Positions 53,567 to 62,455 of a stretch of DNA of 64,000 nucleotides are shown in pieces. How positions within the stretch are numbered: position 1 is the stretch's first letter; each line of letters opens with the position of its first letter. The stretch covers positions 52,277 through 116,276 of the forward strand of contig NZ_JAFCJX010000027.1 in NCBI RefSeq assembly GCF_018130695.1, given 5' to 3'. This DNA comes from Bradyrhizobium jicamae (lineage in GTDB: Bacteria; Pseudomonadota; Alphaproteobacteria; Rhizobiales; Xanthobacteraceae). Below the pieces are notes generated by a model that was not told the origin of the DNA, made no database searches, and saw only the letters and a program-made list of their open reading frames with translations. The position numbers were made by a program, and so were the translations under genes.

Positions 53567-54532
53567 TCAGATCTTGAGCAGCCGCACCCGCGTGCCCCAG
53601 GGGTCCGCGGCCTCGAGACCGCCGGCGATCGCGCTCATCTCGACGCCCGCGCGGCGCAGCCGCTCTTCCTGCGCGGCGAACAGGTCGGCCTTCTCGGTCA
53701 CCAGCGAGAACCAGGCGAGGCCGGTCGTCGCGTCGTCGCGGCGGCCAGCACCGGCGCTCTGCCAGACATTGATGCCGAGGTGATGGTGATAGCGCCCGGA
53801 CGACAGGAACGCCGCGCCGTTGCGCTTGCGGGTCGGGTCGAGGCCGACGGTCCCCTGATAGAAAGCCTCCGCCTTGGCGAGATCGCCGACACGCAGATGC
53901 ATATGGCCGATCCGCATGCCATCCGGCGCCTTGGCATAGTCGCTGGTCCTGGTGCTGGTCAGCGTCAGCAGATCGTTGACATTGAGCTCGTCGGTCGCCA
54001 TCGCCACCGTGCCCTCGCTCCATTTCCACAACGACGGATCGCGATCGGCATAGACCTCGATGCCGTTGCCTTCGGGATCGTCCAGATAGACCGACTCGCT
54101 GACAAGGTGATCGGCAAAGCCGGACAACGGCACGCGATGAACAGCGACATGCACGAGCCAACGCGCGAGATCCTTGCGCGTCGGCATCAGGAAGGCGGTG
54201 TGATAGAGACCGGCGGAATTTCGCGATTCAAGCTCAGCCTGCGGGCGGGCTTCGAGCGTCAGCAGCTTGACGCCGCCCGCGCCGAGTTGCGCGCCGGCCG
54301 CCGAGCGCTCGATCACGGTCAGGCCGAGCACATCGCGGTAGAAGTCGGCGACCTTGTCGAGGTTGCGGACGCGCAGCGTGACCATGCCGACGCGCATCGG
54401 CGTGAGGTTGGCAAAGGTCGGTCCGCCGCCGCTCGTATTGCCCTCGGCGCGTGCGGCTCCTGCCGCAGCCGCAGCAAGCGAGGTGGCACCAGCGGCTTGG
54501 AGCAAGGTGCGGCGGGTCAGGTCGATATTCAT
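53567..54532 (-). CDS. Tat-exported two-domain VOC (glyoxalase/extradiol dioxygenase-like) protein
   Basis: The 321-residue protein starts with a twin-arginine signal (NIDLTRRTLLQAAGATSL...ARAEG). Two VOC domains follow: about 45-165 (RVGMVTLRVRNLDKVADFYRDVLGL...HTAFLMP...YLDDPEGNGIEVYAD) and about 195-320 (IGHMHLRVGDLAKAEAFYQGTVGL...HHHLGINVW). The His and Glu metal ligands look present in HMHLRV, YHHHLGI and GNGIEVY. The layout resembles B. subtilis CatE-type catechol-2,3-dioxygenases, but those are cytoplasmic. Tat export suggests the metal is loaded before export. The frame extends upstream, but 54532 gives the signal peptide. Confidence 0.88.
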   Translation of the reverse strand: MNIDLTRRTLLQAAGATSLAAAAAGAARAEGNTSGGGPTFANLTPMRVGMVTLRVRNLDKVADFYRDVLGLTVIERSAAGAQLGAGGVKLLTLEARPQAELESRNSAGLYHTAFLMPTRKDLARWLVHVAVHRVPLSGFADHLVSESVYLDDPEGNGIEVYADRDPSLWKWSEGTVAMATDELNVNDLLTLTSTRTSDYAKAPDGMRIGHMHLRVGDLAKAEAFYQGTVGLDPTRKRNGAAFLSSGRYHHHLGINVWQSAGAGRRDDATTGLAWFSLVTEKADLFAAQEERLRRAGVEMSAIAGGLEAADPWGTRVRLLKI

Positions 54533-54721
54533 CGCCGAGGGCTCGTTCGGGACTGGGTGGCCTTGAATGGCCGTCCGATTGCTACACATTCCCGGGACCG
54601 GAGCCCAGTCACATATTCGTCGGTCCGGCGTTCGGGCCCTGCCCATCCGGGCAGTTTCCGCACCCACCGCGATATCCCAGATTGAGGGAAGCCCTGGATC
54701 AAGCAAGCGCTGGAGTTTCCC

Positions 54722-55588
54722 ATGACCGACCCGACCACCCTCGCCTCAGTTTCATCCGACCTTTCGGCGACGGTCGCACGCGTCGCGCCGGCGATCGTCT
54801 CCGTGCACTCGCACCGTCTGCGCGCCACCGGTTTCGTCTGGAAAGCGGGCCTCATCGTCACCGCCGACGAGGCGCTGGCCGACGACGGCGAGGTCGAGAT
54901 CCAGCTCCCCGACGGCAGCACGCACGGTGCGGCGATCGCCGGACGCGATCACACCACCGACATTGCACTGCTGCGCTTCGGCGGCGATCTCGCACCGGCC
55001 AGGCTGTCGGCTACGGTCCCTGCGCTGGGTTCGCTGTCGGCGATCGTCGCCGCCGACCGCGGCGCACCGACCGCGGCGCTCGGCATGGTCGCGCACTCAG
55101 GCGCGCCCTGGCGCAGCCTGCGCGGTGGCGACATCGATGCGAGGATCGAGCTCGACGTCCGGCTGCGCCACCACCAACAGGGCGGGCTCGCGCTGAACGC
55201 CGCCGGCGACGCTTTTGGCATGGCCGTGCGCGGTCCGCGTCGCGTGCTGACGATCCCGACCGCCACCATCGCGCGCGTCGCAACGCAGCTCGAGTCCCGC
55301 GGCCGCATCGCACGCGGCTATCTCGGCGTCGGTCTGCAGCCGATCCGCCTCGACGACGGGATCGGCGCAATGGTGATGAATGTCGACAAGGCCGGCCCCT
55401 CGGCAGCCGCCGGACTCCGGCAGGGCGACGTGATCGTTGCCGTCAACGGCGAGAAGCTGTCCGGTGTGCGCGCGTTGTCACGCGCGCTTGGGCCGCAAAG
55501 CGTCGGGACGGTCGTCGACCTCGAGATCCGTCGCGGTGGCGAACCGATGAACTTCAAGGTGACGATCGGCGAGAGGCCGGAGACGTGA
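54722..55588 (+). CDS. HtrA-like pseudoprotease with PDZ domain
   Basis: The 288-residue protein has a chymotrypsin-like domain (about residues 15-190) and a PDZ domain (about 195-285: RGYLGVGLQPIRL...AGLRQGDVIVAVNGEKLSG). Aligned with DegP-type enzymes, only the Asp of the triad remains (Asp80 in TTDIALLRF). The His position is Glu50 (VTADEAL for TNNHVV) and the Ser position is Gln153 (HHQQGGLAL for GNSGGAL). It should have no protease activity. There is no signal peptide or membrane helix, so it is cytoplasmic, which is unusual for HtrA. GGAG before the ATG. Its stop overlaps the next gene (GTGA). Confidence 0.9.
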   Translation: MTDPTTLASVSSDLSATVARVAPAIVSVHSHRLRATGFVWKAGLIVTADEALADDGEVEIQLPDGSTHGAAIAGRDHTTDIALLRFGGDLAPARLSATVPALGSLSAIVAADRGAPTAALGMVAHSGAPWRSLRGGDIDARIELDVRLRHHQQGGLALNAAGDAFGMAVRGPRRVLTIPTATIARVATQLESRGRIARGYLGVGLQPIRLDDGIGAMVMNVDKAGPSAAAGLRQGDVIVAVNGEKLSGVRALSRALGPQSVGTVVDLEIRRGGEPMNFKVTIGERPET

Positions 55589-55962
55589 GCAGGGACACCG
55601 CGCCTGACATCGTGATCGCACTCGAGATCGCCGATCCCGCTCTCGCCGACCGGCTGGCGACGCTGCTCGGCGGCGTCGCAGGCCTGCGTCTCGTCGCACC
55701 GGGAGAGCCGGCCGGGGTGGCAGTCGTCTCGCGCGATCGAGAGGCGACAGGCGTGCTCGGCGAGACCGACCTGACGCCGCGCGAGCTGGACGTGCTGGCG
55801 CTGCTGGCCGAGGGCGCATCGAATAAGATGATCGCGCGGCAACTCGGCATCTCCGTCCACACCGTCAAGTTCCACGTCGGCTCGCTGCTCGACAAGCTCG
55901 ACGCCACCGGCCGCACCGACGCTGTCGCGCATGCTGCGCGCCGTGGCGTGATCGATTTATAA
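55585..55962 (+). CDS. Small LuxR-type HTH protein coupled to the HtrA-like protein
   Basis: The 125-residue protein begins at a GTG inside the stop of the preceding gene. The C-terminal 65 residues are a clear LuxR/NarL helix-turn-helix: DLTPRELDVLALLAEGASNKMIARQLGISVHTVKFHVGSLLDKL. The N-terminal 55 residues (APDIVIALEIADPALADRLATLLGG) look like the start of a receiver domain, but the acidic pocket, phospho-Asp and Lys are missing. It would not be a normal response regulator. Coupling to the PDZ pseudoprotease suggests that protein controls it. A longer frame running in from 54451 is a shadow. Confidence 0.85.
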   Translation: MSRDTAPDIVIALEIADPALADRLATLLGGVAGLRLVAPGEPAGVAVVSRDREATGVLGETDLTPRELDVLALLAEGASNKMIARQLGISVHTVKFHVGSLLDKLDATGRTDAVAHAARRGVIDL

Positions 55963-56128
55963 ACCGCGACGATTGGCCCCAAAAACGGACCTCGGGAGCA
56001 TCGTGATTTCCGTTTCCGAGGCCGTTCATAAACATTAAATTTCACGGCCATACTCCCGCAAACGGCAGTCGTGGGAAATGATGGCCGGACTGCCGGTTGA
56101 AGTTCCGAAAAAGACGGAGGCTTCGAAA

Positions 56129-56536
56129 ATGAAGAAAGCAGTATTGGCATTGGTGACGGCTGTCACCCTTGGCGTCTCTGCCCTGGCGCCCTCGCCTGCG
56201 CATGCGTGGCGCGGCGGAGGCTGGGGCTGGGGTCCTGGACTCGCGGCCGGACTGATCGGAGCGGCGGTGATTGGTGGCATAGCCTCCAGCGCCTACGCCT
56301 ATGGTCCAGGCTACGGCTACTATGGCGGACCGTACGGCTATTATGGCGGCTATGGCCCCGGATATTACGGCGGCTATGCGCCGGCATACTATGGCGGCTA
56401 CGCGCCGGCATACTACGGCGGATATTATCCGGGCTATTATGGTCCCCGGTACCGCGTTGTTCGCCGGGCCTATGCCTACGGGCCCCGGTACTATGGCGGG
56501 TACGCTTATCGCGGCTACGGTTATCGTCGCTGGTGA
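56129..56536 (+). CDS. Secreted Gly/Tyr-rich protein
   Basis: The 135-residue protein has a signal peptide (KKAVLALVTAVTLGVSALAPSPAHA), a short hydrophobic segment (LAAGLIGAAVIGGIASSAYAY) and then tandem Gly/Tyr units such as YYGGYAPAYYGGYAPAYYGGYYPGYYG, ending in Tyr/Arg-rich repeats. Low-complexity proteins like this are seen in many alphaproteobacteria; surface or envelope roles are proposed but unproven. GGAGG eight bases before 56129 sets the start. The gene lies beside a two-component system on the opposite strand. No other domain. Confidence 0.85.
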   Translation: MKKAVLALVTAVTLGVSALAPSPAHAWRGGGWGWGPGLAAGLIGAAVIGGIASSAYAYGPGYGYYGGPYGYYGGYGPGYYGGYAPAYYGGYAPAYYGGYYPGYYGPRYRVVRRAYAYGPRYYGGYAYRGYGYRRW

Positions 56537-56578
56537 TCGCCAGACAGGATCGTAAGGCGGCATAGCTGAGTGCCATCG

Positions 56579-57652
56579 CTAGGCACTTGCCGCGGGAAAT
56601 GAGAGCCTGAACAGCAGCCCGGGCGCGTTGTCGCGCAGCTCGATCTTCGCGCCGTGCAGGCTCGCGACTGCCGCGACCAGGCTGAGGCCGAGGCCATTGC
56701 CGGGCGTGTAGCGGCTTTGCTCGAGGCGGTAGAAGCGCTTGAACACGCGGTCGTGCTGGTCGGCGGGGATGCCAGTGCCGTCATCGGCCACCGAGATCAC
56801 CGCGCCGGCCTCGCCGTTCTTGCAGGTCACGATCACGCGCCCGCCGGCGCGGCCGTGCTTGATGGCATTGTCGACGAGATTGGCGATTGCATCGAACAAC
56901 AGGTCGCGATCGCCGGTCAGGCGCACCTCCGCGTCGCCCTCGAGGCCGAGACGGGTCGCGTCCTGCTCGGCGGCGGCGTCGTAAAGCTCGACCACCTCGC
57001 TTGCGATCTCGACCAGGTTGACGCTGCGAAACGCGCCCTTGCGGGCGTGCGTCTCGATCTCGGAGATCCGCGTGATGGAGGCGAACATGCCGAGCACGGC
57101 ATCGAGGTCGGCAATGGTGTCCCCGATCAGTGACGCATCGCTCTCGCTGTCGCGCGGGGCGTGATAGGCCTTCTCCAGCCGTCCGCGCATCCGGGTCAGC
57201 GGCGTGCGCAGATCGTGCGCGACGTTGTCGCTGGCCTGCTTCACCTCGCCCATCAGGGTCTCGATGCGATCGAGCATCTGGTTGAGGTTCTCGGCAACGC
57301 GATCCCATTCATCATGGCTGCCGCGCAGCGGGATGCGCTGGTCGAGACCGGAGAGCATGATGGCGCGGCTGGTGGCGTTGATCTCCTCGATCCGGCCGAC
57401 CGTGCGCCGGGTCACCAGCACCGCGGCGAGACCGGCCAGCACCGCGAGCAGCACGGCGACCGCGATCATCGCAAGCTCGATCATGGCGGCAAAACCGCCG
57501 TGGTCGCCGGCATCGCCGACGCGGCTCTCCACATAGGCGACCGTGCCGAAGTAGACGTAAGCCATGATCGCGGCGACGATCAGCCCGAACGCCGCGATCG
57601 CGATCAGCGCCAGCCGGAACGTCGATGATTGAAGGGTCTTAGCCAGGAGCAC
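56579..57652 (-). CDS. Sensor histidine kinase
   Basis: The 357-residue protein has a membrane helix at 13-33, a short periplasmic loop, a second helix at 56-80, a HAMP domain (RRTVGRIEEINATSRAIMLSGLDQRIPL), the dimerisation helix with His146 (VAHDLRTPLTRMRGRLEKA), and an ATPase domain with N, G1 and G2 boxes (NLVDNAIKHG, VADDGTGIP, GNGLGLSLV). The periplasmic part is only about 20 residues (38-58), so a direct small-molecule pocket is unlikely; membrane or partner-protein signals are more plausible. The start GTG lies 14 bp inside the response regulator gene. Confidence 0.94.
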   Translation of the reverse strand: MLLAKTLQSSTFRLALIAIAAFGLIVAAIMAYVYFGTVAYVESRVGDAGDHGGFAAMIELAMIAVAVLLAVLAGLAAVLVTRRTVGRIEEINATSRAIMLSGLDQRIPLRGSHDEWDRVAENLNQMLDRIETLMGEVKQASDNVAHDLRTPLTRMRGRLEKAYHAPRDSESDASLIGDTIADLDAVLGMFASITRISEIETHARKGAFRSVNLVEIASEVVELYDAAAEQDATRLGLEGDAEVRLTGDRDLLFDAIANLVDNAIKHGRAGGRVIVTCKNGEAGAVISVADDGTGIPADQHDRVFKRFYRLEQSRYTPGNGLGLSLVAAVASLHGAKIELRDNAPGLLFRLSFPAASA

Positions 57653-58334
57653 GGAGGCAGTATCCGATGCCGCGAATGGTATGGATCAGGGGATAGGCCT
57701 GCTGGTCGTCGACCTTGCGGCGCACGCGCCCGACATAGACGTCGATGATGTTGGTCGAGGGATCGAAATGCAGGTCCCACACATGCTGCAGCAGCATCGC
57801 GCGCGACACGACGCGGCCTTCGTTGCGGGCGAGGTATTCGAGCAGCTGGAATTCCTTCGGCAGCAGCGGAATCTTCCGGCCGCGACGGTCGGCGGTGCGT
57901 GAGATCAGGTCGATCGCGAGATCGCCGACCCGCAAGATGGTTTCCTTGGCGACGGTGTCGCTGCGCCGGCCGAGCGCTTCCAGCCGCGCCAGCAATTCGA
58001 CGAAGGAGAACGGCTTGACCAGATAGTCGTCGCCACCGGCACGCAAGCCGCGCACGCGGTCGTCGACCTCGCCGAGCGCGCTGATGATCAGGAACGGCGC
58101 GGCGACCCCGCCGTCGCGCATCTGACGCATCACGGCGATGCCGTCGATATCCGGCAGCATGCGGTCGATCGTGATGACCGCATAATCGCGCGCGGCGCCC
58201 TGGCTCAGCGCCTCGCGGCCGTTCGCCGCCAGATCGACCTGGTAGCCGCTGGTCGCGAGCTGCTCGACAAGCTGTCCGGCGGTTTCCGGATCGTCCTCGA
58301 CGACAAGGATGCGGCGGTGACCTCCGGTCATCAT
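57639..58334 (-). CDS. OmpR-family response regulator
   Basis: The 231-residue protein has a receiver domain (RILVVEDDPETAGQ, phospho-acceptor Asp57 in VITIDRMLPD, the switch Ser in LIISALGEVDDR, and Lys in DYLVKPFSF) and a C-terminal winged helix (KIPLLPKEFQLLEYLARNEGRVVSRAMLLQHVWDL...DVYVGRVRRKVDDQ). It is phosphorylated by the kinase encoded directly downstream. Start at 58334 (ATG ATG) with AAAGAG upstream; the longer frame lacks a signal. Targets unknown, but two secreted Gly-rich proteins flank the pair. Confidence 0.94.
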   Translation of the reverse strand: MMTGGHRRILVVEDDPETAGQLVEQLATSGYQVDLAANGREALSQGAARDYAVITIDRMLPDIDGIAVMRQMRDGGVAAPFLIISALGEVDDRVRGLRAGGDDYLVKPFSFVELLARLEALGRRSDTVAKETILRVGDLAIDLISRTADRRGRKIPLLPKEFQLLEYLARNEGRVVSRAMLLQHVWDLHFDPSTNIIDVYVGRVRRKVDDQQAYPLIHTIRGIGYCLRAPG

Positions 58335-58443
58335 CCAAAACTCTTTCGAACGCCCCCGCACGACGGTCGCCACCAGACTATCCCACCCCGGGGCAGGACG
58401 GAATGCCCGGCGGCGACCGCGTCAACGGTGCGGTTCAGCGGCG

Positions 58444-59016
58444 CTAGTAATAGTAGTCCCCGCACACATTGATCCACCGCCATCCGTATGGCGTCCATGT
58501 CCGGCGCACGCAGCCGTCGTAATAGCCATAGTCGCCGTACAGGTAGGGCGCGCCGACGAAGGCGAACCGGTGGAAGCGGTGATGGTGGAAGCGTCCGTGG
58601 TGGACTCCGGTGCCGGCAAACCGCGCTCCGGGCGCGAACGCCGCACGGGTCATCGGTGCGCCGACGAAACGCGCGCCGCCGACATTGGCGCCGACAAAAC
58701 GCCCGCCGCCGCCCGCCGGCGCAAACGCCATCGCGCCGCCGCCGCGCATACCGCCACCAACCCCTGCGGCATGCATCCCGCCGCCGAAGCCACCGCCACC
58801 ACGCATGCCGCCGCCACCGAACCCGCCGCCGTGGCCGCCTCCGCCGCCAAAGCCGCCGCCATGGCCGCCACCTCCGCCGCCAAAGCCGCCGCCGTGGCCA
58901 CCACCGCCGCCACCGCCACCGCCACCGAAGCCGCCTCTGGCGAAGGCCGCCGGCGCCAGCGCGACCGTCACGGCGAGCGTCGCAGCCATGAGGCCAGTGA
59001 AGAGCTTGTTCTTCAT
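58444..59016 (-). CDS. Secreted Gly/His-rich protein
   Basis: The 190-residue protein has a signal peptide (LFTGLMAATLAVTVALAPAAFARG), then repeated GGGHGGGFGGGG units (about 25-80), a region of MRGGG/GFGGG, and a His/Phe-rich stretch (VHHGRFHHHRFHRFAFVG). It ends in a compact Tyr/Trp/Cys tail (DYGYYDGCVRRTWTPYGWRWINVCGDYYY) with two cysteines that could form a disulfide. The His clusters might bind metal. GGAGGA seven bases before 59016. Transcribed toward the two-component genes, which are on the same strand 109 bp downstream. Confidence 0.85.
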   Translation of the reverse strand: MKNKLFTGLMAATLAVTVALAPAAFARGGFGGGGGGGGGGHGGGFGGGGGGHGGGFGGGGGHGGGFGGGGMRGGGGFGGGMHAAGVGGGMRGGGAMAFAPAGGGGRFVGANVGGARFVGAPMTRAAFAPGARFAGTGVHHGRFHHHRFHRFAFVGAPYLYGDYGYYDGCVRRTWTPYGWRWINVCGDYYY

Positions 59017-59150
59017 CGAAGGATCCTCCGTCGTTGAACCACGGCGAAGGTTCTTCGCCGCGGCAAGACGAGGATCAGCAGACGCAAACCGGCGGCCCAC
59101 ATCAACTTACAAATGCGCCAGATTCTGACACGGAAGTTAGTTTAGGCTGA

Positions 59151-61481
59151 TTACGTCGACTTGCCGCGCCCGTTCTTCTCCGCCGCGCGGCGCATCGCAT
59201 CCGCGAGCGCGCCGCCGCTCGACTGCTGCTGCGGCTTGCGCCGCGCCGATGAGGTCATCGGTCCCCGCACATTGTCGCGGGAACCGCCAGTCTCGCGCTT
59301 CGGCCCGACCTCGTCATCGAGCCGCAGCGTCAGCGCAATGCGCTTGCGGGCGACCTCGACGTCGAGCACCTTCACCTTGACGATGTCGCCGGGCTTCACC
59401 ACCTCGCGCGGATCCTTGATGAAATTCTTCGACATCGCGGAGATGTGCACCAGGCCATCCTGGTGCACGCCGATGTCGACGAAGGCGCCGAACGCCGCGA
59501 CGTTGGTCACGGTGCCCTCGAGGATCATGCCCTTCTTCAGGTCCTTGACCTCCTCGACGCCCTCCTTGAACACCGCTGCCTTGAACGCCGGACGCGGGTC
59601 GCGGCCGGGCTTTTCCAGCTCGCGCAGGATGTCGGTCACCGTCGGCAGACCGAAGGTATCGTCGACGAAACTCTGCGGCTTCAGCTGGCGCACCACGTCG
59701 GCATTGCCGATCAGCGCCTTGATGTCGCTCTTGGTCGCTTCGAGAATCCGCCGCACCACGGGATAGGCTTCCGGGTGCACGCCGGAGGTATCGAGCGGAT
59801 CCTCGCCATTGGTGATGCGCAGGAAGCCGGCGCACTGCTCGAACGCCTTCGGCCCGAGCCGCGGCACGTCCTTCAGCGCCTTGCGCGACTTGAACGGGCC
59901 GTTGGCGTCGCGATGTTGCACGATGCTCTGCGCGAGCCCAGGTCCGATGCCGGACACCCGCGCCAGCAGCGGGACCGACGCGGTGTTGGCATCGACGCCG
60001 ACGCCGTTGACGCAGTCTTCCACCACGGCATCGAGCGAACGCGCGAGCTTGGCCTCGCCGAGATCGTGCTGGTACTGGCCGACGCCGATCGCCTTGGGAT
60101 CGATCTTGACGAGCTCGGCGAGCGGATCCTGCAGGCGCCGCGCAATCGACACGGCACCGCGCAAGGTGACGTCGAGACCGGGCAGCTCCTCCGACGCAAA
60201 GGCCGAGGCCGAGTAGACCGACGCACCGGCCTCCGACACCACGATCTTGGTCATCTTCAGGTCGGGCAGCCGCTGCACCAGCTCGGTCGCGAGCTTGTCG
60301 GTCTCGCGCGAGGCCGTGCCGTTGCCGATCGCGATCAGCTCGACGCGATGCTCGATTGCCAGCTTGCCGAGCATCGCGAGCGCCTCGTCCCAGCGCCGCT
60401 GCGGCTCATGCGGGAAGATCGCGGTCGTCGCCAGCACCTTGCCGGTGGCATCGACCACCGCGACCTTGACGCCGGTGCGGTAACCGGGATCGAGGCCCAT
60501 CGTCGCACGCGCGCCAGCGGGCGCCGCGAGCAGCAAGTCGCGCAGGTTCGAGGCGAACACCCGCACCGCCTCGGTCTCGGCCTCGGTCCACAGACGCATG
60601 CGCAGATCGATATTCAGATGGATCTGGATCTTGGTGCGCCAGGCCCAGCGCACGGTCTCCGTCAGCCACTTGTCGCCGGGGCGGCCCTGGTTGGATACGC
60701 CAAAGCGCATCATGATCTTCATCTCGTAGGCGCTGGGGACGCCGGCCGCCGGCTCCTGCGCCTCCGGCTTGATGGCGAGGTCGAGGATCTCTTCCTTCTC
60801 GCCGCGGAACAGCGCGAGAATACGGTGCGACGGCATCTTGGGCAGCGGCTGGCTGTAGTCGAAATAGTCCTTGAACTTCTCGCCTTCGGTCTTCTTGCCC
60901 TGGCGCACGGTGGAGACGATCACGCCGTTGGTCCACATCTGCTCGCGCAGCGCCCCGATCAGATCGGCATCCTCGGCGAAGCGCTCGACCAGGATGGCGC
61001 GCGCGCCTTCCAGCGCGGCGGCGACATCGGCGACCTGCTTCTCGGCATCGACGAACGGCTCGGCTGCGACCTTCGGATCGCGCTCGGGCTGCGTCAGCAG
61101 CAATTCGGCCAGCGGCTCGAGGCCCGCCTCCTTGGCGATCTCGGCCTTGGTGCGGCGCTTCGGCTTGTAAGGCAGATAGATGTCTTCCAGGCGGCCCTTG
61201 CTGTCGGCGGCCATGATCTGGGCTTCGAGGGCTGCATCGAGCTTGCCCTGCTCGCGGATCGAATCGAGGATCGCGGTGCGGCGGGCCTCGAGCTCGCGCA
61301 AATAGGTCAGCCGCTCTTCCAGCGTGCGTAGCTGCGCGTCATCGAGTGCACCGGTCAATTCCTTACGGTATCGCGCGATGAACGGCACGGTTGCGCCGCC
61401 ATCGAGCAGCGTCACCGCCGCCTCGACCTGCTCGTCGCGAACCCCAAGTTCCTGCGCAATCTGCCGATGAATCTTTGCCAC
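59151..61481 (-). CDS. tex: Tex-family RNA-binding transcription accessory protein
   Basis: The 776-residue protein has the full Tex architecture: an N-terminal helical region (AQELGVRDEQVEAAVTLLDGGATVPFIARYRKELTG), a YqgF-like domain (GLDPGYRTGVKVAVVDATGKVLATT), helix-hairpin-helix motifs (RVSGIGPGLAQSIV, VPRLGPKAFEQCAGFLRI) and a C-terminal S1 domain (ILEGTVTNVAAFGAFVDIGVHQDGLVHISAM). It binds nucleic acids and relates to eukaryotic Spt6. The basic tail KKPQQQSSGG... extends beyond S1. The GTG at 61481 aligns the N-terminus; the frame continues eight codons upstream. Confidence 0.96.
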   Translation of the reverse strand: MAKIHRQIAQELGVRDEQVEAAVTLLDGGATVPFIARYRKELTGALDDAQLRTLEERLTYLRELEARRTAILDSIREQGKLDAALEAQIMAADSKGRLEDIYLPYKPKRRTKAEIAKEAGLEPLAELLLTQPERDPKVAAEPFVDAEKQVADVAAALEGARAILVERFAEDADLIGALREQMWTNGVIVSTVRQGKKTEGEKFKDYFDYSQPLPKMPSHRILALFRGEKEEILDLAIKPEAQEPAAGVPSAYEMKIMMRFGVSNQGRPGDKWLTETVRWAWRTKIQIHLNIDLRMRLWTEAETEAVRVFASNLRDLLLAAPAGARATMGLDPGYRTGVKVAVVDATGKVLATTAIFPHEPQRRWDEALAMLGKLAIEHRVELIAIGNGTASRETDKLATELVQRLPDLKMTKIVVSEAGASVYSASAFASEELPGLDVTLRGAVSIARRLQDPLAELVKIDPKAIGVGQYQHDLGEAKLARSLDAVVEDCVNGVGVDANTASVPLLARVSGIGPGLAQSIVQHRDANGPFKSRKALKDVPRLGPKAFEQCAGFLRITNGEDPLDTSGVHPEAYPVVRRILEATKSDIKALIGNADVVRQLKPQSFVDDTFGLPTVTDILRELEKPGRDPRPAFKAAVFKEGVEEVKDLKKGMILEGTVTNVAAFGAFVDIGVHQDGLVHISAMSKNFIKDPREVVKPGDIVKVKVLDVEVARKRIALTLRLDDEVGPKRETGGSRDNVRGPMTSSARRKPQQQSSGGALADAMRRAAEKNGRGKST

Positions 61482-61600
61482 GCTGTTCTCTCTGCAACTG
61501 GTCACACGGCCGAACGGCCGACCGCGGGACGCCGCTTATGGACCATCCTAGCTTGATTCATCAAGGCGCGCTGTGGATCAAATTTGGTGTCGATAACGCG

Positions 61601-62455
61601 CTATCTCCGGGATGTTTGACGTCCACGGCTTGACAAATAAATGCGCGCCGCATTGCCGCCGAAAATCGCCGCGCGATCATCGGTTGATAAGCCTGCCAGC
61701 AAGCTTTCGGCCGCCGCAAACCATTTGACATAGCCGCCGGCGAGATCGACCACCGGCCAGTCGCTGCCCCACAGCATGCGCTGCGGGGTGAAGCAGGCGA
61801 CGACATGATCCACCGCCTTGCGGAGGTCGTCGATCTGCCAATTCGGCGCAGCTTCGGTCACCAGTCCGGAGATCTTGCAGACGATATTGGGGCGTTCGGC
61901 GAGCAGGGAGATATCGTCAAGCCAGGCGGCGATATCGCCGGTCTTGAGATGCGGTTTGCCGAAATGATCGAGCACGAATTGCAGGTCGGGATGGCGATCG
62001 ACGACGCGCAGAAGTCGCGGCAGATGGCGCGGCAGCACCAGCGCGTCGAACGCCAGCCTATGTCGCACCATCGTGGACAGCAGCGGCGCCAGGGCCGGCC
62101 GCAGCAGCCAGTCGTCGTCGGCAATGTCCTGCACCATCGGCCGCAAGCCGACCAGCAGTTTTCGCGATGCGAGCGCATCGATGCGCGCTGCGGCATCGGC
62201 CGCGTCGAAATCGATCCAGCCGATCACGCCGCGCACCAGCTCTTCGCGCTCGGCGATGTCGAGCAGGAAGTGCGTCTCCGCCTCGGTCGGCGCCGCCTGC
62301 ACCAGGATGCTGCCCTCGATCGAGGCCGCGGCGAGATGCGGCGCGAGATCGCTGAGGTCGAAATCGCGATAGATCGGCTCAAGCGCCGGCGTCAGCCAGC
62401 CATAATCGCCGCGGGCGAGCGTCCAGAGATGATGGTGCGCGTCAATCCGCATCAT
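61601..62455 (-). CDS. Amidohydrolase-family lactonase (L-fuconolactonase-like)
   Basis: The 284-residue TIM barrel begins MRIDAHHHLWTLARGDYGWL, the HxH metal motif of COG3618 proteins. It continues with VLDHFGKPHL, ICKISGLVTEA (conserved Lys) and LWGSDWPVVDLAGGY with the Asp. Close relatives hydrolyse L-fucono-1,5-lactone or related sugar lactones. Its ATG overlaps the upstream aldo/keto reductase stop (ATGA), so lactone made by that enzyme can be opened by this one. Other members hydrolyse 4-sulfomuconolactone or 2-pyrone dicarboxylate, so sugar substrate is inferred from context. Confidence 0.9.
   Translation of the reverse strand: MMRIDAHHHLWTLARGDYGWLTPALEPIYRDFDLSDLAPHLAAASIEGSILVQAAPTEAETHFLLDIAEREELVRGVIGWIDFDAADAAARIDALASRKLLVGLRPMVQDIADDDWLLRPALAPLLSTMVRHRLAFDALVLPRHLPRLLRVVDRHPDLQFVLDHFGKPHLKTGDIAAWLDDISLLAERPNIVCKISGLVTEAAPNWQIDDLRKAVDHVVACFTPQRMLWGSDWPVVDLAGGYVKWFAAAESLLAGLSTDDRAAIFGGNAARIYLSSRGRQTSRR

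Noticed and set aside
54451..55962. A single 503-residue protein ending in the LuxR HTH
   Set aside because: Its first two thirds overlap the VOC start and the HtrA-like gene in another frame and are Arg-rich; the real gene starts at the GTG at 55585.
58780..58930. Short periodic repeats resembling a CRISPR or satellite array
   Set aside because: They are codon repeats for GGGHGGGF units in the Gly/His-rich secreted protein, with no spacer structure.
59445..61331. A 628-codon frame opposite tex
   Set aside because: Antisense to a fully conserved tex gene; shadow.
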